This document shows, one piece after another, positions 53,316 to 61,933 of a DNA stretch of 64,000 bases. Origin of the DNA: Pseudonocardia cypriaca (GTDB lineage: Bacteria; Actinomycetota; Actinomycetes; Mycobacteriales; Pseudonocardiaceae); assembly GCF_006717045.1 (NCBI RefSeq), contig NZ_VFPH01000001.1, positions 3,596,001-3,660,000 on the forward strand, given 5' to 3'. The first letter of the stretch is position 1. The number at the start of each line of letters is the position of its first letter. Both the position numbers and the translations under genes were made by a program. Under the pieces are notes generated by a model. That model was not told the origin of the DNA, searched no databases, and saw only the letters and a list, made by a program, of their open reading frames with translations.

Positions 53316-53823
53316 CCCGCTCCCCCGCACCGGCCCCCTGGACGCCTGGGCCGACCGGTTCGCCGCGCTTCCCGCGGGCATCCGGATCACGGCCGACCCG
53401 TTCGTCCCGATGGCCGACGTCCGCGCCGACGCGGCCACCGCAGCCGCGCTCGGGCTACCGACCACGCCGAACACCTGGGCGGGCCGCGGTGGCGGGCGGG
53501 CGATCTGGCTGGGGCCGGACGAGTGGCTGGTCACCGGTTCGCCCGGGGACCTGCCGGGCGCGGACGTCGTGGTCGACGTGTCCGGCCAGCGCACCACCCT
53601 GCACCTCGCGGGCGAGCACGTACGCGCCGTGCTCGCCACCGGTTGCGCCCTCGACCTGCACCCACGGGCGTTCCCGGCGGGCTCGGCTGCGCAGACCCTG
53701 CTCGGACTGGCCGGGGTGGTACTGCTCGCCCTGGACGACGCCGAGTACGAGGTCCTCGTCCGCACCTCGTTCGCGCGCTACCTGGCGGACTGGCTGCTCG
53801 ACGCGGCAGCGGAGTACTCCTAG
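53305..53823 (+). CDS. soxG: Sarcosine oxidase subunit gamma
   Basis: This 172-residue gamma subunit contains the WLGPDEWLV motif, DVSGQRTTLHLAGEHVRAVLATGCALDLHP and a C-terminal VRTSFARYLADWLLDA. GTG at 53305 overlaps the end of soxA by 11 bases. Its TAG stop overlaps the stop of the convergent hydrolase gene through the shared palindrome CTAG. Confidence 0.95.
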   Translation: MTADPLPRTGPLDAWADRFAALPAGIRITADPFVPMADVRADAATAAALGLPTTPNTWAGRGGGRAIWLGPDEWLVTGSPGDLPGADVVVDVSGQRTTLHLAGEHVRAVLATGCALDLHPRAFPAGSAAQTLLGLAGVVLLALDDAEYEVLVRTSFARYLADWLLDAAAEYS

Positions 53824-54566
53824 GCCGCGCGCAAGGAACCCCAGAACGAACGCAGCGCATCCGCAGCCGCCGCCGGGTCCTGCGCCATCCACCAGTGGCC
53901 GAGGCCTTCCAGCCGCTCCGTGCGAGCACCGAGCCGGGCGGCGACCTCCGCGGACCGGTCCGGGTCGTCGAACGGGTCGGCGGTCGGTTGCAGGACGAGA
54001 CCCGGCGCCGGGGCGGGCCCGGTGAGCTCCCGGCCCCAGTCGGCGTACGGGTTGGGCACGGCCGACCGGTACAGGTCGAGGATGCAGCCGCCCATCGTCT
54101 CGTCGTAGGCCGCGGCCATCACGGCGGCATCGGCCTCCGGCACACCCGCGCCCTGCAGGAACCCCGTGCGCCCGGCGGGTCCGGCGGCCGCCGTGGCCCC
54201 CGTCCACTCCTCCCCGGCGCCCGGGGTCTGCCACACCTGCGCGATGTCGTGCCAGACGTAGTCCGGGTGGAACACCGCGGCCACGTCCACGGCCCAGCTG
54301 CGCAGCGGGACGTCGTGTGCCGTGGCCACGCGCACGACGAAGCCGGCTCCCCAGTCGTGCCCGACCAGGTCGAGCGGCCCGTCGAGCCCGCGCAGCGCGT
54401 CGGCCAGCCACCGCGCGTACTCGTCCTTCGTCGCGCCGAAACCGGCCGGCCGGGGTGTGCCGAAGCCGGGCAGGTCGAGGGCGACCGTGTCGCCGCCGAG
54501 GTGGGCGCGCACGCCCGTCCAGACCGCGCTCGTCTCGGGGACGCCGTGCACGAAGACCACCGTCAT
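53820..54566 (-). CDS. Alpha/beta hydrolase, epoxide hydrolase/dehalogenase-like
   Basis: This 248-residue hydrolase has the oxyanion segment VVFVHGVPETSAVW. The nucleophile elbow GHDWGAGF has Asp as nucleophile, as in epoxide hydrolases and haloalkane dehalogenases, and not Ser. A C-terminal His lies in LEGLGHWWMAQDP and an acidic residue in TADPFDDPDR. The substrate is unknown. It is convergent with soxG. Confidence 0.88.
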   Translation of the reverse strand: MTVVFVHGVPETSAVWTGVRAHLGGDTVALDLPGFGTPRPAGFGATKDEYARWLADALRGLDGPLDLVGHDWGAGFVVRVATAHDVPLRSWAVDVAAVFHPDYVWHDIAQVWQTPGAGEEWTGATAAAGPAGRTGFLQGAGVPEADAAVMAAAYDETMGGCILDLYRSAVPNPYADWGRELTGPAPAPGLVLQPTADPFDDPDRSAEVAARLGARTERLEGLGHWWMAQDPAAAADALRSFWGSLRAA

Positions 54567-54638
54567 ACACCGATGGTGTCCTGCCCCGTACGGCCGCGCC
54601 ACCCTGCTGATCTGCCCCGGATGGAGTAGAACCTGCGG

Positions 54639-55274
54639 ATGGCACTCAGGTTGACGCCACATGAACGGGGCTTCTACCCGCTGTTCACCCGGGCCGCGGA
54701 GAACATCGCCCGTGCAGCCGACGACCTCGCGGCACTCGTGGCCGCGCCGCCCTCCGAGCGGGCCGAGCTCGCCAGGCGGGTGAAGGATGCCGAGAACGCG
54801 GGCGACGCGCTCACCCACGAGATCCTGGTGAAGCTCAACAAGACGTTCGTGACCCCGTTCGACCGCGAGGACATCTACCGCCTCACCTCGTCGCTCGACG
54901 ACGTGATCGACGCGATGGAGGAGGCCGCCGACCGGATCGTGCTCTACCGGCTCGGCGACCTGCCGGCCGGCATGAAGACCCAGACCGACGTCCTGCAGCG
55001 CGCGGCCGCCGCGACCGCCGAGGCGATGCCGCAGCTCGTGACGATGTCGAAGCTGCAGGAGTACTGGGTGCACGTCAACTCCCTCGAGGACGAGGGCGAC
55101 GTCGCCTACCGCGCCCTCCTCGAGGAGCTGCTCTGCCCGCCCGGCGACGTGGACGCGGCAGGCGTGCTGACGATCCTCAAGATCAAGGAGGTCATCGACT
55201 CCCTCGAGGAAGCGGCCGACGCGTTCGAGACGGTGGCCAACACCGTCGAGAGCATCGCCGTCAAGGAGTCCTGA
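54639..55274 (+). CDS. DUF47/PhoU-like protein, Pit accessory
   Basis: This 211-residue all-helical protein of the DUF47 (PhoU-like) family shows FYPLFTRAAENIARAADDL, LNKTFVTPFDREDIYRLTSSLDDVIDAMEEAAD and KEVIDSLEEAADAFETVANTVE. Such proteins sit next to Pit transporters and modulate phosphate uptake. It directly abuts the pit gene (TGA followed at once by GTG). Confidence 0.93.
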   Translation: MALRLTPHERGFYPLFTRAAENIARAADDLAALVAAPPSERAELARRVKDAENAGDALTHEILVKLNKTFVTPFDREDIYRLTSSLDDVIDAMEEAADRIVLYRLGDLPAGMKTQTDVLQRAAAATAEAMPQLVTMSKLQEYWVHVNSLEDEGDVAYRALLEELLCPPGDVDAAGVLTILKIKEVIDSLEEAADAFETVANTVESIAVKES

Positions 55275-56270
55275 GTGGAGCTCGCCACGATCATCGTGGT
55301 GATCGTGATGGCCGTCGCGTTCGACTACACCAACGGCTTCCACGACGCCGCCAACGCCATCGCGACCTCCGTCGCCACGCGGGCCCTCACCCCCCGCGCC
55401 GCGCTGATCATGGCCGCGCTGATGAACCTGGTCGGTGCGTTCCTCGGCACCGCGGTCGCCTCCACGGTCGGCAGCGGCATCATCGACCCACCGCAGGGGA
55501 TCTCGGGCCTCGTCGTGGTGCTCGCGGCCCTCGTCGGTGCGATCGTGTGGAACCTCATCACGTGGTGGTTCGGCATGCCGTCCTCGTCGTCGCACGCGCT
55601 GATCGGCGGGCTCGTGGGCGCCGCGCTCGCCGCGGCGGGCACGGTGCACTGGAGCGGCGTGCTGGACAAGGTCGTCATCCCGATGGTGCTGTCACCGATG
55701 GTGGGCTTCCTGCTCGCCGGGCTGCTGATGACCGCGTTGCTGTGGACCTTCCGGAGGGCCTACCCGCAGCGGCTCAGCCGCGGCTTCCGCTACGCCCAAA
55801 CCCTCTCGGCCGCCGCGATGGCCCTCGGACACGGCCTGCAGGACGCCCAGAAGACGATGGGCGTGATCGTGCTGGCGCTCGTCGTCGGCGGCTACCACCA
55901 GGGCTTCGAGGTGCCGTGGTGGGTGGTCCTGCTCGCGGCGGGTGCGCTGTCGGCCGGCACCTACGCCGGCGGCTGGCGGATCATGCGGACGCTCGGGCGG
56001 CGGATCATCGACCTCGACCCGCCTCGCGGGTTCGCCGCGGAGATGACGGCGTCGGCGGTGCTCTACACCACCGCCTTCGCGTTCGCCGCCCCGATCTCGA
56101 CCACGCAGACCATCACCTCGTCGATCCTCGGCGTCGGCGCCACGAAGCGGCTCTCCGCGGTGCGGTGGGGTGTGGCGGGCAACATCGTCGTGGCGTGGGT
56201 GCTCACGATCCCGATGGCCGCCTTGGCCGCCGCACTCTCGTTCTGGGCGCTGCACCCCCTCCTGCAGTAG
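55275..56270 (+). CDS. Inorganic phosphate transporter, Pit family
   Basis: This 331-residue low-affinity phosphate/metal-phosphate symporter has about ten membrane helices and both PHO4 repeats: DYTNGFHDAANAIATSVATRAL near the N-terminus with GMPSSSSHALIGGLVG, and GHGLQDAQKTMGVIVLAL with FAAPISTTQTITSSILGVGA. GTG at 55275 follows the DUF47 stop without a gap. Confidence 0.95.
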   Translation: MELATIIVVIVMAVAFDYTNGFHDAANAIATSVATRALTPRAALIMAALMNLVGAFLGTAVASTVGSGIIDPPQGISGLVVVLAALVGAIVWNLITWWFGMPSSSSHALIGGLVGAALAAAGTVHWSGVLDKVVIPMVLSPMVGFLLAGLLMTALLWTFRRAYPQRLSRGFRYAQTLSAAAMALGHGLQDAQKTMGVIVLALVVGGYHQGFEVPWWVVLLAAGALSAGTYAGGWRIMRTLGRRIIDLDPPRGFAAEMTASAVLYTTAFAFAAPISTTQTITSSILGVGATKRLSAVRWGVAGNIVVAWVLTIPMAALAAALSFWALHPLLQ

Positions 56271-56276
56271 CTCCCC

Positions 56277-57747
56277 TCACGCGCCGCGGACGGCCCGGCC
56301 CGGCAGCGCGCCGGTGTCGAGCACGCCGTCGCGCACCACGAACCGGCCCCCGACCAGGACGTGCCGGATGCCCTCCGACGGGCGGGTGGTGTCGGTGTAG
56401 GTCGACCGGTCGGACACGGTGTCCGGGTCGAAGATCGTGACGTCGGCGTCGCTCCCCGGCTGCAGCCGCCCCTTGCGGCGCATCGCGGGCGCCGCCGGCT
56501 GCACGATCCGCGCCGGCACGAGCGTGCAGCGGCGCACGGCCTCCGGCAGGCTCAGCGCCCCTTGCTCGCGCACGAGCAGCCGCAGGGTGCGGGCGAACGT
56601 TCCGGCTGTGCGCGGGTGGGTCGCGACCCGGGGCGGAAGCGGCCAGGCCAGCGGGTCGCGCGGGCCCGCCGTCCACTGGGGCGCGATCGCGTCGCTCGCC
56701 ACCGCGGCGTCCGGGAAGGCGAGCGCCCGCTGCACGACGCCGAACGCGGCCGGGTCGGACTCGTCGACCTGGTGCACGAAGGCGAGCGCGCCCGGATCCT
56801 CCGCGCGCACCCGGCGCAGCTCGTCGGCGTCGGCGATGCGCCTGCCGAGGGCGAGGTGGCCGATGGAGCTCGGGGTGAGGCCGCGCCGGTGCAGCAGGCG
56901 CGAGGAACGCGGCCCCGATCCCGGTCATCCCGGCGCCGTACGGGTAGGCCTCCGTGGTGACCGCCGAGCCCTCGCCGCGGACCCGCTCCACCAGGGCCAG
57001 CACGCGGTCCACGTGCCGGCCCGACGTGCTGTTGAGGTGGCAGTAGTGCATGTGCGCACCGGTCTCGCCCGCCGCGCGCACGATCTCCTCCGCCCCGTCG
57101 ACCGCGACGTGCGGGTCGGCCTCCACCAGGTCCCGGGCGTGGGTGTAGGTCGGCACGCCGTGCCGCGCGGCCAGCGCCGCGACGGCGAGGTACTCGGCGG
57201 GATCGGTGCCCGGCGCGTACCCGACGAGCACACCGATCCCGAGCGCGCCCGCCGCCAGGTCGGCCTCGAGAAGCGCCAGGATGCGCTCGACGTCCGCGGG
57301 CGGGGCCGCGGCCTGCCAGCGCGGGTCGGCGACGTGGACGAGCAGCTGGTCGAGGTCACCGACCGCGGGCGCGCCGGCTAGGACGTGCATGCGGGCGGCC
57401 GCCCACGACGTCGAGAAGCCGTAGTTGACCGGCCGCCCCTCGGCGGCGGCCCGGCGGTAGGCCTGGTCCACCGGCAGGGCGCCCGCCTCGAGCTCGAGCG
57501 CGGTGGTGACCCCGTCGAGCGCCTGCAGCCGCTGGCCCGGGATGTCCTGGCTGTGGCTGTGCAGGTCGACGAACCCCGGGCACACGACGAGCCCCGTGGC
57601 GTCGACGGTGGTGGCTCCGGGAAGGGGCTGCTCGCTGACCTCCCGGACGGCACCGCCGGAGATCCCGACGTCGCGGACCGAATCGAGGCCGGACTCGGGG
57701 TCGATCACCCGGCCGCCGCTGAGGACGAGGTCGTACACGGTCGACAC
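56277..57747 (-). pseudogene. N-acyl-D-amino acid deacylase-like amidohydrolase with a frameshift
   Basis: The 5' two thirds (from GTG 57747) encode an amidohydrolase-family-3 protein with the metal motif FVDLHSHSQD, ELEAGALPVDQAY and the His segment AHMHYCHLNSTSGRH. Near 56905 the frame changes. The rest (LLHRRGLTPSSIGHLALGRR, FVHQVDESDP, SDADVTIFDPDTVSDRSTY) continues in another register to 56277. One extra C in the run coding FL-RLLH explains the shift. It could be a true inactivation or a sequencing error. An intact protein would have about 490 residues and release D-amino acids from N-acyl forms. Confidence 0.8.
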
Positions 57748-58359
57748 CCCCTGACCGTAGATCTCCGCTGATCCGTCTGCAGCAGTCCGCCGAGGGCTCT
57801 GACGTCGCACTGCCCGACAGCCCACGCCCGTAGGAGTTTGCGCTGCCCAGGGACCGTTGCTGTCGCTGTCAGCTGTCAACCCCGACCTTCGGTGCTGCCT
57901 GTAAGCCGGACCATGGCTTGATCCTGGGCATTGGTCGCAGCACCGCCCTGACCAGCGACTACGCCTTTCAGCAGTTGGCGGTGTTCACCAGCTTGTTGTG
58001 GGCTCCCGTGCCCCCCGTGTGCCCCGCGAGATGATCTATCTGGCGAAGCTGGCCTTGACTGCCAGGACGGCGAGCTAGGCGCAACTGCTGCTCTGCGGGC
58101 TGCGATGCCCGTTCGGACGGACGTGCGAGGTGGGCACTGTCTGCTCCCGTGCAGGACGTGTGGTCCCCGGCTCTGGTCCCCACCTTGTAAGGCCTCGACT
58201 GCGCGCCACACCCATGTCTAGCCGACGCGCCGACCGACTCCCCCTGCAGTTGGCTGTAGTAGTTGGTTGCAACGAACAGCATGCGGACCGCACGCGGTGT
58301 CTAGTGCTACTCCGGCATCGACGACGTAACGCTGGCGGCCGCACCGCGACGTCTTCACC
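57748..58359. other. Intergenic stretch at the border of the low-GC island
   Basis: No gene with family features, RNA gene or clear terminator was recognised in these 612 bases. GC content is clearly lower than in the left part of the window and the codon periodicity of the neighbouring gene is lost. It marks the transition to the atypical region to the right. Confidence 0.5.
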
Positions 58360-59751
58360 GTGAACGAGTCTCGGCCGGAGAATGACACCTCAGTAGAGGA
58401 TGGGTGCCCAACACCGACTGCACACAAGCGGCTACATGAAGGCCATCGCTGGTGGCACGGATGTCTTTCCTCTTACGACAACCCGCAAGAGTTTCAAGTC
58501 AATTTGAATGCATGTTTGCAGGCTTTGCGCAATGTAACCTGGGTCCTACAGAAGGAACACGACCTAGTTCCCGACTTTGTCACGTGGTACCCCGCGTGGC
58601 AGCAACAGATGAAGGACGATCCATTGATGAGGTGGCTCGTCAAATCTCGCAATCGTGTTGTCAAGTCTGGAGATCTAGACCTCCATTCGACTGCCCGTCT
58701 CCGCTTAGTGGAGAGCTATTACCACATGGCCGACGCGTTCGACGAGAGCATGCTGAGTCGGGATACCGAAGCTGAAACCGTTAAGATTGTTCCGCCAAGA
58801 ACGATGCCGAGTGAGTATGCAACGTATCTATCAGGGCTTCCTGAAAGGGCACTCGCCAGCAAGCTCATACTTGCTGAACGGCGCTGGGTCGATAAGGCAC
58901 TGTCGAATTATGAACTACTGGACGCGCTAGCGCATTGCTATGGCGTTCTAGCCAATCTTCTGGCCGATGCACATCAGCGAAAAGGGGGTGCAAGCGCAGG
59001 CACTGCACGCCTTCTGCACGAGGGTCGATTGCCTTGCATGGTTACAACGCTTGACGTTCGTACGGCACATTACCGCGTCACTGATGGCTCTCTAGTTACT
59101 GTAATGGGCCGAGGAATTGCCGAGATAGGCAACTTTCGAAGCACGGCAGTCCGCCGATACAAGACTCAGCTACCGGAACTTATTGATGCGGCGCAGCCGC
59201 AGTCTGTAATCGATCTAGTCGACCCGATCTTTACGCAAGCGAAGAATGTCCTATCGAAAGACAAGACCCACAGCCACATAACAATGCTCTACCGCGGCAC
59301 AGAGCTCATCGATGTCAGGCAAACTCTATTTTCGGACCGGGCGGATAAATATGTATACGCCAGAGATCTCGCGAAGGCCGTACTGATGACCGGAGCAGAC
59401 GGAGTCATTACGATCGGCGAGATCTGGCAATCAAAGGTCACTCTTGATGATCAAGGCGTCGTACTTCCACCGGCCGAGGTGCCCGACCGATTGGAAGCTC
59501 TTGAGGTTTATGCAGAAACCTCAGATGGATCTATCCGAGCTAAGTATGCATACTTCCGAAAGCGCTTCGGAAGGATTTCGTATTATGGAGAACAAGAGAT
59601 AACTGAGTCGCTTGAGAACAATATGTACGCTCCAACTCGCGCTGTCTGGGGAAGCAGATCCAAGGAGCGCGAACAGGATGCAGCAGAGAAGTTCGTCGAG
59701 AATGTGCGAGAGGCAGCGGATTCCGACAATCTAACTGATCCAACGAATTAG
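58360..59751 (+). CDS. Protein of unknown function, low-GC island
   Basis: The product has 463 residues and I do not recognise its family with confidence. The N-terminal 150 residues look all-helical, with EGHRWWHGCLSSYDNPQEFQVNLNACLQALRNVTWVL and MRWLVKSRNRVVKSGDLDLHS. These resemble helical domains in which an RN motif is conserved, such as HEPN-like folds, but the match is weak. The C-terminal half is mixed alpha/beta. GC content is near 50%, unlike neighbours at about 70%, and an in-frame TTA codon occurs at 58705. Both suggest horizontal transfer. No membrane or signal segment is visible. GTG start. Confidence 0.75.
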   Translation: MNESRPENDTSVEDGCPTPTAHKRLHEGHRWWHGCLSSYDNPQEFQVNLNACLQALRNVTWVLQKEHDLVPDFVTWYPAWQQQMKDDPLMRWLVKSRNRVVKSGDLDLHSTARLRLVESYYHMADAFDESMLSRDTEAETVKIVPPRTMPSEYATYLSGLPERALASKLILAERRWVDKALSNYELLDALAHCYGVLANLLADAHQRKGGASAGTARLLHEGRLPCMVTTLDVRTAHYRVTDGSLVTVMGRGIAEIGNFRSTAVRRYKTQLPELIDAAQPQSVIDLVDPIFTQAKNVLSKDKTHSHITMLYRGTELIDVRQTLFSDRADKYVYARDLAKAVLMTGADGVITIGEIWQSKVTLDDQGVVLPPAEVPDRLEALEVYAETSDGSIRAKYAYFRKRFGRISYYGEQEITESLENNMYAPTRAVWGSRSKEREQDAAEKFVENVREAADSDNLTDPTN

Positions 59752-60077
59752 TTCCAATGTGACAGAGGTACCTATCATGCGTCGGCAAGGCAGTCCGCTC
59801 GGCTCATCACCGCGATCCTGGCCGGGTCCTTTAGATGATCACGAACTGTCTGCCCAGGTAGGGGGGCTGACCAGGCATGATCGCTGCGTGTGATCCGCTG
59901 ACCTGCGTGCGTATACGTTAGCGCTGGCTGTCGGCGTTGATCGGTCCGTGGGCGTCCCACGGGCCTGAGGACGGCTTGATCTTGGGCGCACCGGCGCCCC
60001 CAGCCCGAACTTGTGGCGATGCAGCTTCGCATAGACTCTCTCTACCTTTCGGGAAGCGATGGAGGCGGATTCCGGGC
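59752..60077. other. Intergenic stretch with short palindromes
   Basis: It contains the hairpin CCGTGGG-CGT-CCCACGG (59946-59962), GGGCGC-ACCG-GCGCCC just after it, and the motif ATGATCACGA (59835-59844) that recurs in other non-coding parts of the window. No gene was recognised. The hairpins could end transcription of the upstream unknown gene. Confidence 0.45.
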
Positions 60078-60983
60078 GTGACCCTCAATATTACAGTCGT
60101 GTCATCGTGGCTGATTGGGCAGACCTCTGATTTCAAGCTATTTCGGTCAAACGGCAACCGAAGAGATTATGACGATTCCAGCCAGAAGCAGGTTGTCATA
60201 AAGTATCCCTCTTGGGCCGGACTCCTTTGCTACACTGGAGTAGCGGAGCACGACAGTCATAAGACTGCGGAGTGGCTCATCGAGATGCTGACTCATGATG
60301 ATGGTAGACATAGGACACCAAACGGTATTACGAAGATCCTCGCAAAAGAAGGTAGTAGTTGGCTTCGTTCAGTGCCTCGCAAGTATCGGTATCACACATT
60401 TACATTGACCTACTTCCAGAAGGGTGTACCGCATCTGCAGGTCATTTCCAACTTTCAGCGGGCAGCTGGACGAAACATCGACGAACCGCTAGATAGATTT
60501 ATTGTTTCGCATTTTCGTCCCCGCGAGCCTAGGTGTATCGTTACCGGGACGGAAGTGTACCGCGTTAGCCCCTCCGTCACTAAACCGATAATGACAGCCG
60601 AGGAGCGAGCGCAACTCGAGAGGGCGATTACAGATACTTCGGATTTGCAGCGCTTCCGCAGAAGAATGGCCGAGGCGAGCAGGGGATGCGCTTCGCGCGC
60701 CCCACGGTATATTAGCCAGAACTGCGTATCATCCCACCTATTGCCGGACGGCTCTGGCGAAATGCAGTTATTTGGAAATATGAATGAAAAGTACCTCCCT
60801 TCGCTTATAGTTGCCGGGCATGATCTGTCACCTTCTGTTCCTCTAGCGCTTGAGCAGTCGGGGTCTCAAGACCTCCCGCACCGACTAGTTGGCGCGACAT
60901 GGACTGCTGACCGGACTGGAATGGCGGCAATGGTGTACGCCGTGCGGGAGCTGCGACGGCAGACGGGTACTGGGTGGGAGTAG
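60078..60983 (+). CDS. Unknown protein, possibly Ntn-hydrolase (proteasome)-like
   Basis: From GTG at 60078 the product has 301 residues and begins TLNITVVSSWLIGQTSDFKL. Its next segments are VVIKYPSWAGLLCYTGVAE, a helix with KTAEWLIEMLTH, YRYHTFTLTYFQKGVPHLQVISNF and, near the end, ISQNCVSSHLLPDGSGEMQLFG. A Thr directly after the initiator, two beta-sheets and the late S-x-x-C-V-x-S strand recall bacterial proteins with a proteasome-type Ntn-hydrolase fold. This is a tentative match by eye. GC content is about 50%, with a TTA codon at 60768. No partner is evident. Confidence 0.7.
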   Translation: MTLNITVVSSWLIGQTSDFKLFRSNGNRRDYDDSSQKQVVIKYPSWAGLLCYTGVAEHDSHKTAEWLIEMLTHDDGRHRTPNGITKILAKEGSSWLRSVPRKYRYHTFTLTYFQKGVPHLQVISNFQRAAGRNIDEPLDRFIVSHFRPREPRCIVTGTEVYRVSPSVTKPIMTAEERAQLERAITDTSDLQRFRRRMAEASRGCASRAPRYISQNCVSSHLLPDGSGEMQLFGNMNEKYLPSLIVAGHDLSPSVPLALEQSGSQDLPHRLVGATWTADRTGMAAMVYAVRELRRQTGTGWE

Positions 60984-61391
60984 GGGCTCCCCCGGGTCTC
61001 ATTCCAGTCTTCGCCCGATCCCCGCGATCGTGGCCCGCTCTTCACATGATCACGAGGTGTCAACCCGGAACCCCCGATCCCGCGACCCGACCACGGACCG
61101 AACCGGCCTATGTCTTGCCAGCGCGGCCCACCGGCGGGATCGGGGCGCGCAGCGGGGTTGACTCCTCGCGATCATGGAAGACGATGTGCGGCCAGCGGGG
61201 ATGGCCACTACTCGCCGTAGTCCAGCTTTCCCCCATCGCCGGCGCATGGCCGGCGGCCCATAGGCGCACGGCCGCCCGTGAGCGGAGCGGCAAGGTAGCG
61301 GCCGCGCATGCCGTCCGGCGCAGTCCGGCCCGTCCCCGGCAGGGGACGGCTTGAAGACGTATAGAAAGTTCTCACCACGCAACCGCAGTGA
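60984..61391. other. Intergenic stretch with a separated 22-bp inverted repeat
   Basis: ATGATCACGAGGTGTCAACCC-type sequence at 61045-61066 is matched in inverted form at 61155-61176 (GGGTTGACTCCTCGCGATCATG) with one substitution and a one-base length shift. The arms are 88 bases apart. No gene was recognised between them. Confidence 0.6.
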
Positions 61392-61925
61392 CTACGAGGC
61401 CCTCCCTGCTGCGCGCTTGTTGACGCGGACGAGGATGGACCGGGTTGGCTGCGAAGGCGTGAAGTCGTCGCCCTCCGTCGACGTCAGCAGGGAGTATTCG
61501 AGTTCGCCCGCTAGCGCGTCCAGTGGTTCAGTTGAGCTCATCGATATCACCGCAGTGCGGAATTCGATGTGCGGAAGCAGGGCGATCAATGACGGGGTTA
61601 TCCCGTGGGGAAGATTGCTGAGCATCACATCGCAGGTTAATGCCCCGTCCCGCAGTAGTGTCACACCGTCCGCGTTGAGCACGACCGCGTGAGGGACATT
61701 CTGCTTTAATGAATCGATTAGGCGTCCGTCGAACTCGACTAGCGTCAAGCTCGCCGAGCGTGGTAGTGCTTGGGCAATCGTACCGACTCCGGCACCAATT
61801 TCAACGACCTTGTCGCCGGGTCGAATGTCGGCTGCATCAATAATAAGCGCAAGCTTGTCGGGCGCAGTGAGAAAGTACTGACCCTTTGATGGATCAGCGA
61901 GTGCCATCAGGGCCTCTTGGTTCAT
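61392..61925 (-). CDS. Short RsmA/Erm-like adenine methyltransferase-fold protein
   Basis: This 177-residue protein matches the N-terminal catalytic domain of the KsgA/RsmA-Erm family: GQYFLTAPDKLALIIDAAD, motif I VVEIGAGVGTIAQAL, the acidic strand end LVEFDGRLIDSL and motif IV as SNLPHGITPSL, where family members usually have NLPY or NIPY. The C-terminal helical domain of the usual 260-280-residue proteins is missing. It follows an XRE-TPR regulator by 8 bases on the same strand, so the two are co-transcribed. It could methylate rRNA or a small molecule; activity is uncertain. Confidence 0.78.
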   Translation of the reverse strand: MNQEALMALADPSKGQYFLTAPDKLALIIDAADIRPGDKVVEIGAGVGTIAQALPRSASLTLVEFDGRLIDSLKQNVPHAVVLNADGVTLLRDGALTCDVMLSNLPHGITPSLIALLPHIEFRTAVISMSSTEPLDALAGELEYSLLTSTEGDDFTPSQPTRSILVRVNKRAAGRAS

Positions 61926-61933
61926 GAGTGGAA

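Noticed and set aside
48882..53765. A 1627-codon minus-strand open frame opposite soxBDAG
   Set aside because: It is antisense to four clearly identified genes and has the low-complexity Arg/Gly/His/Val composition typical of shadow frames in GC-rich DNA.
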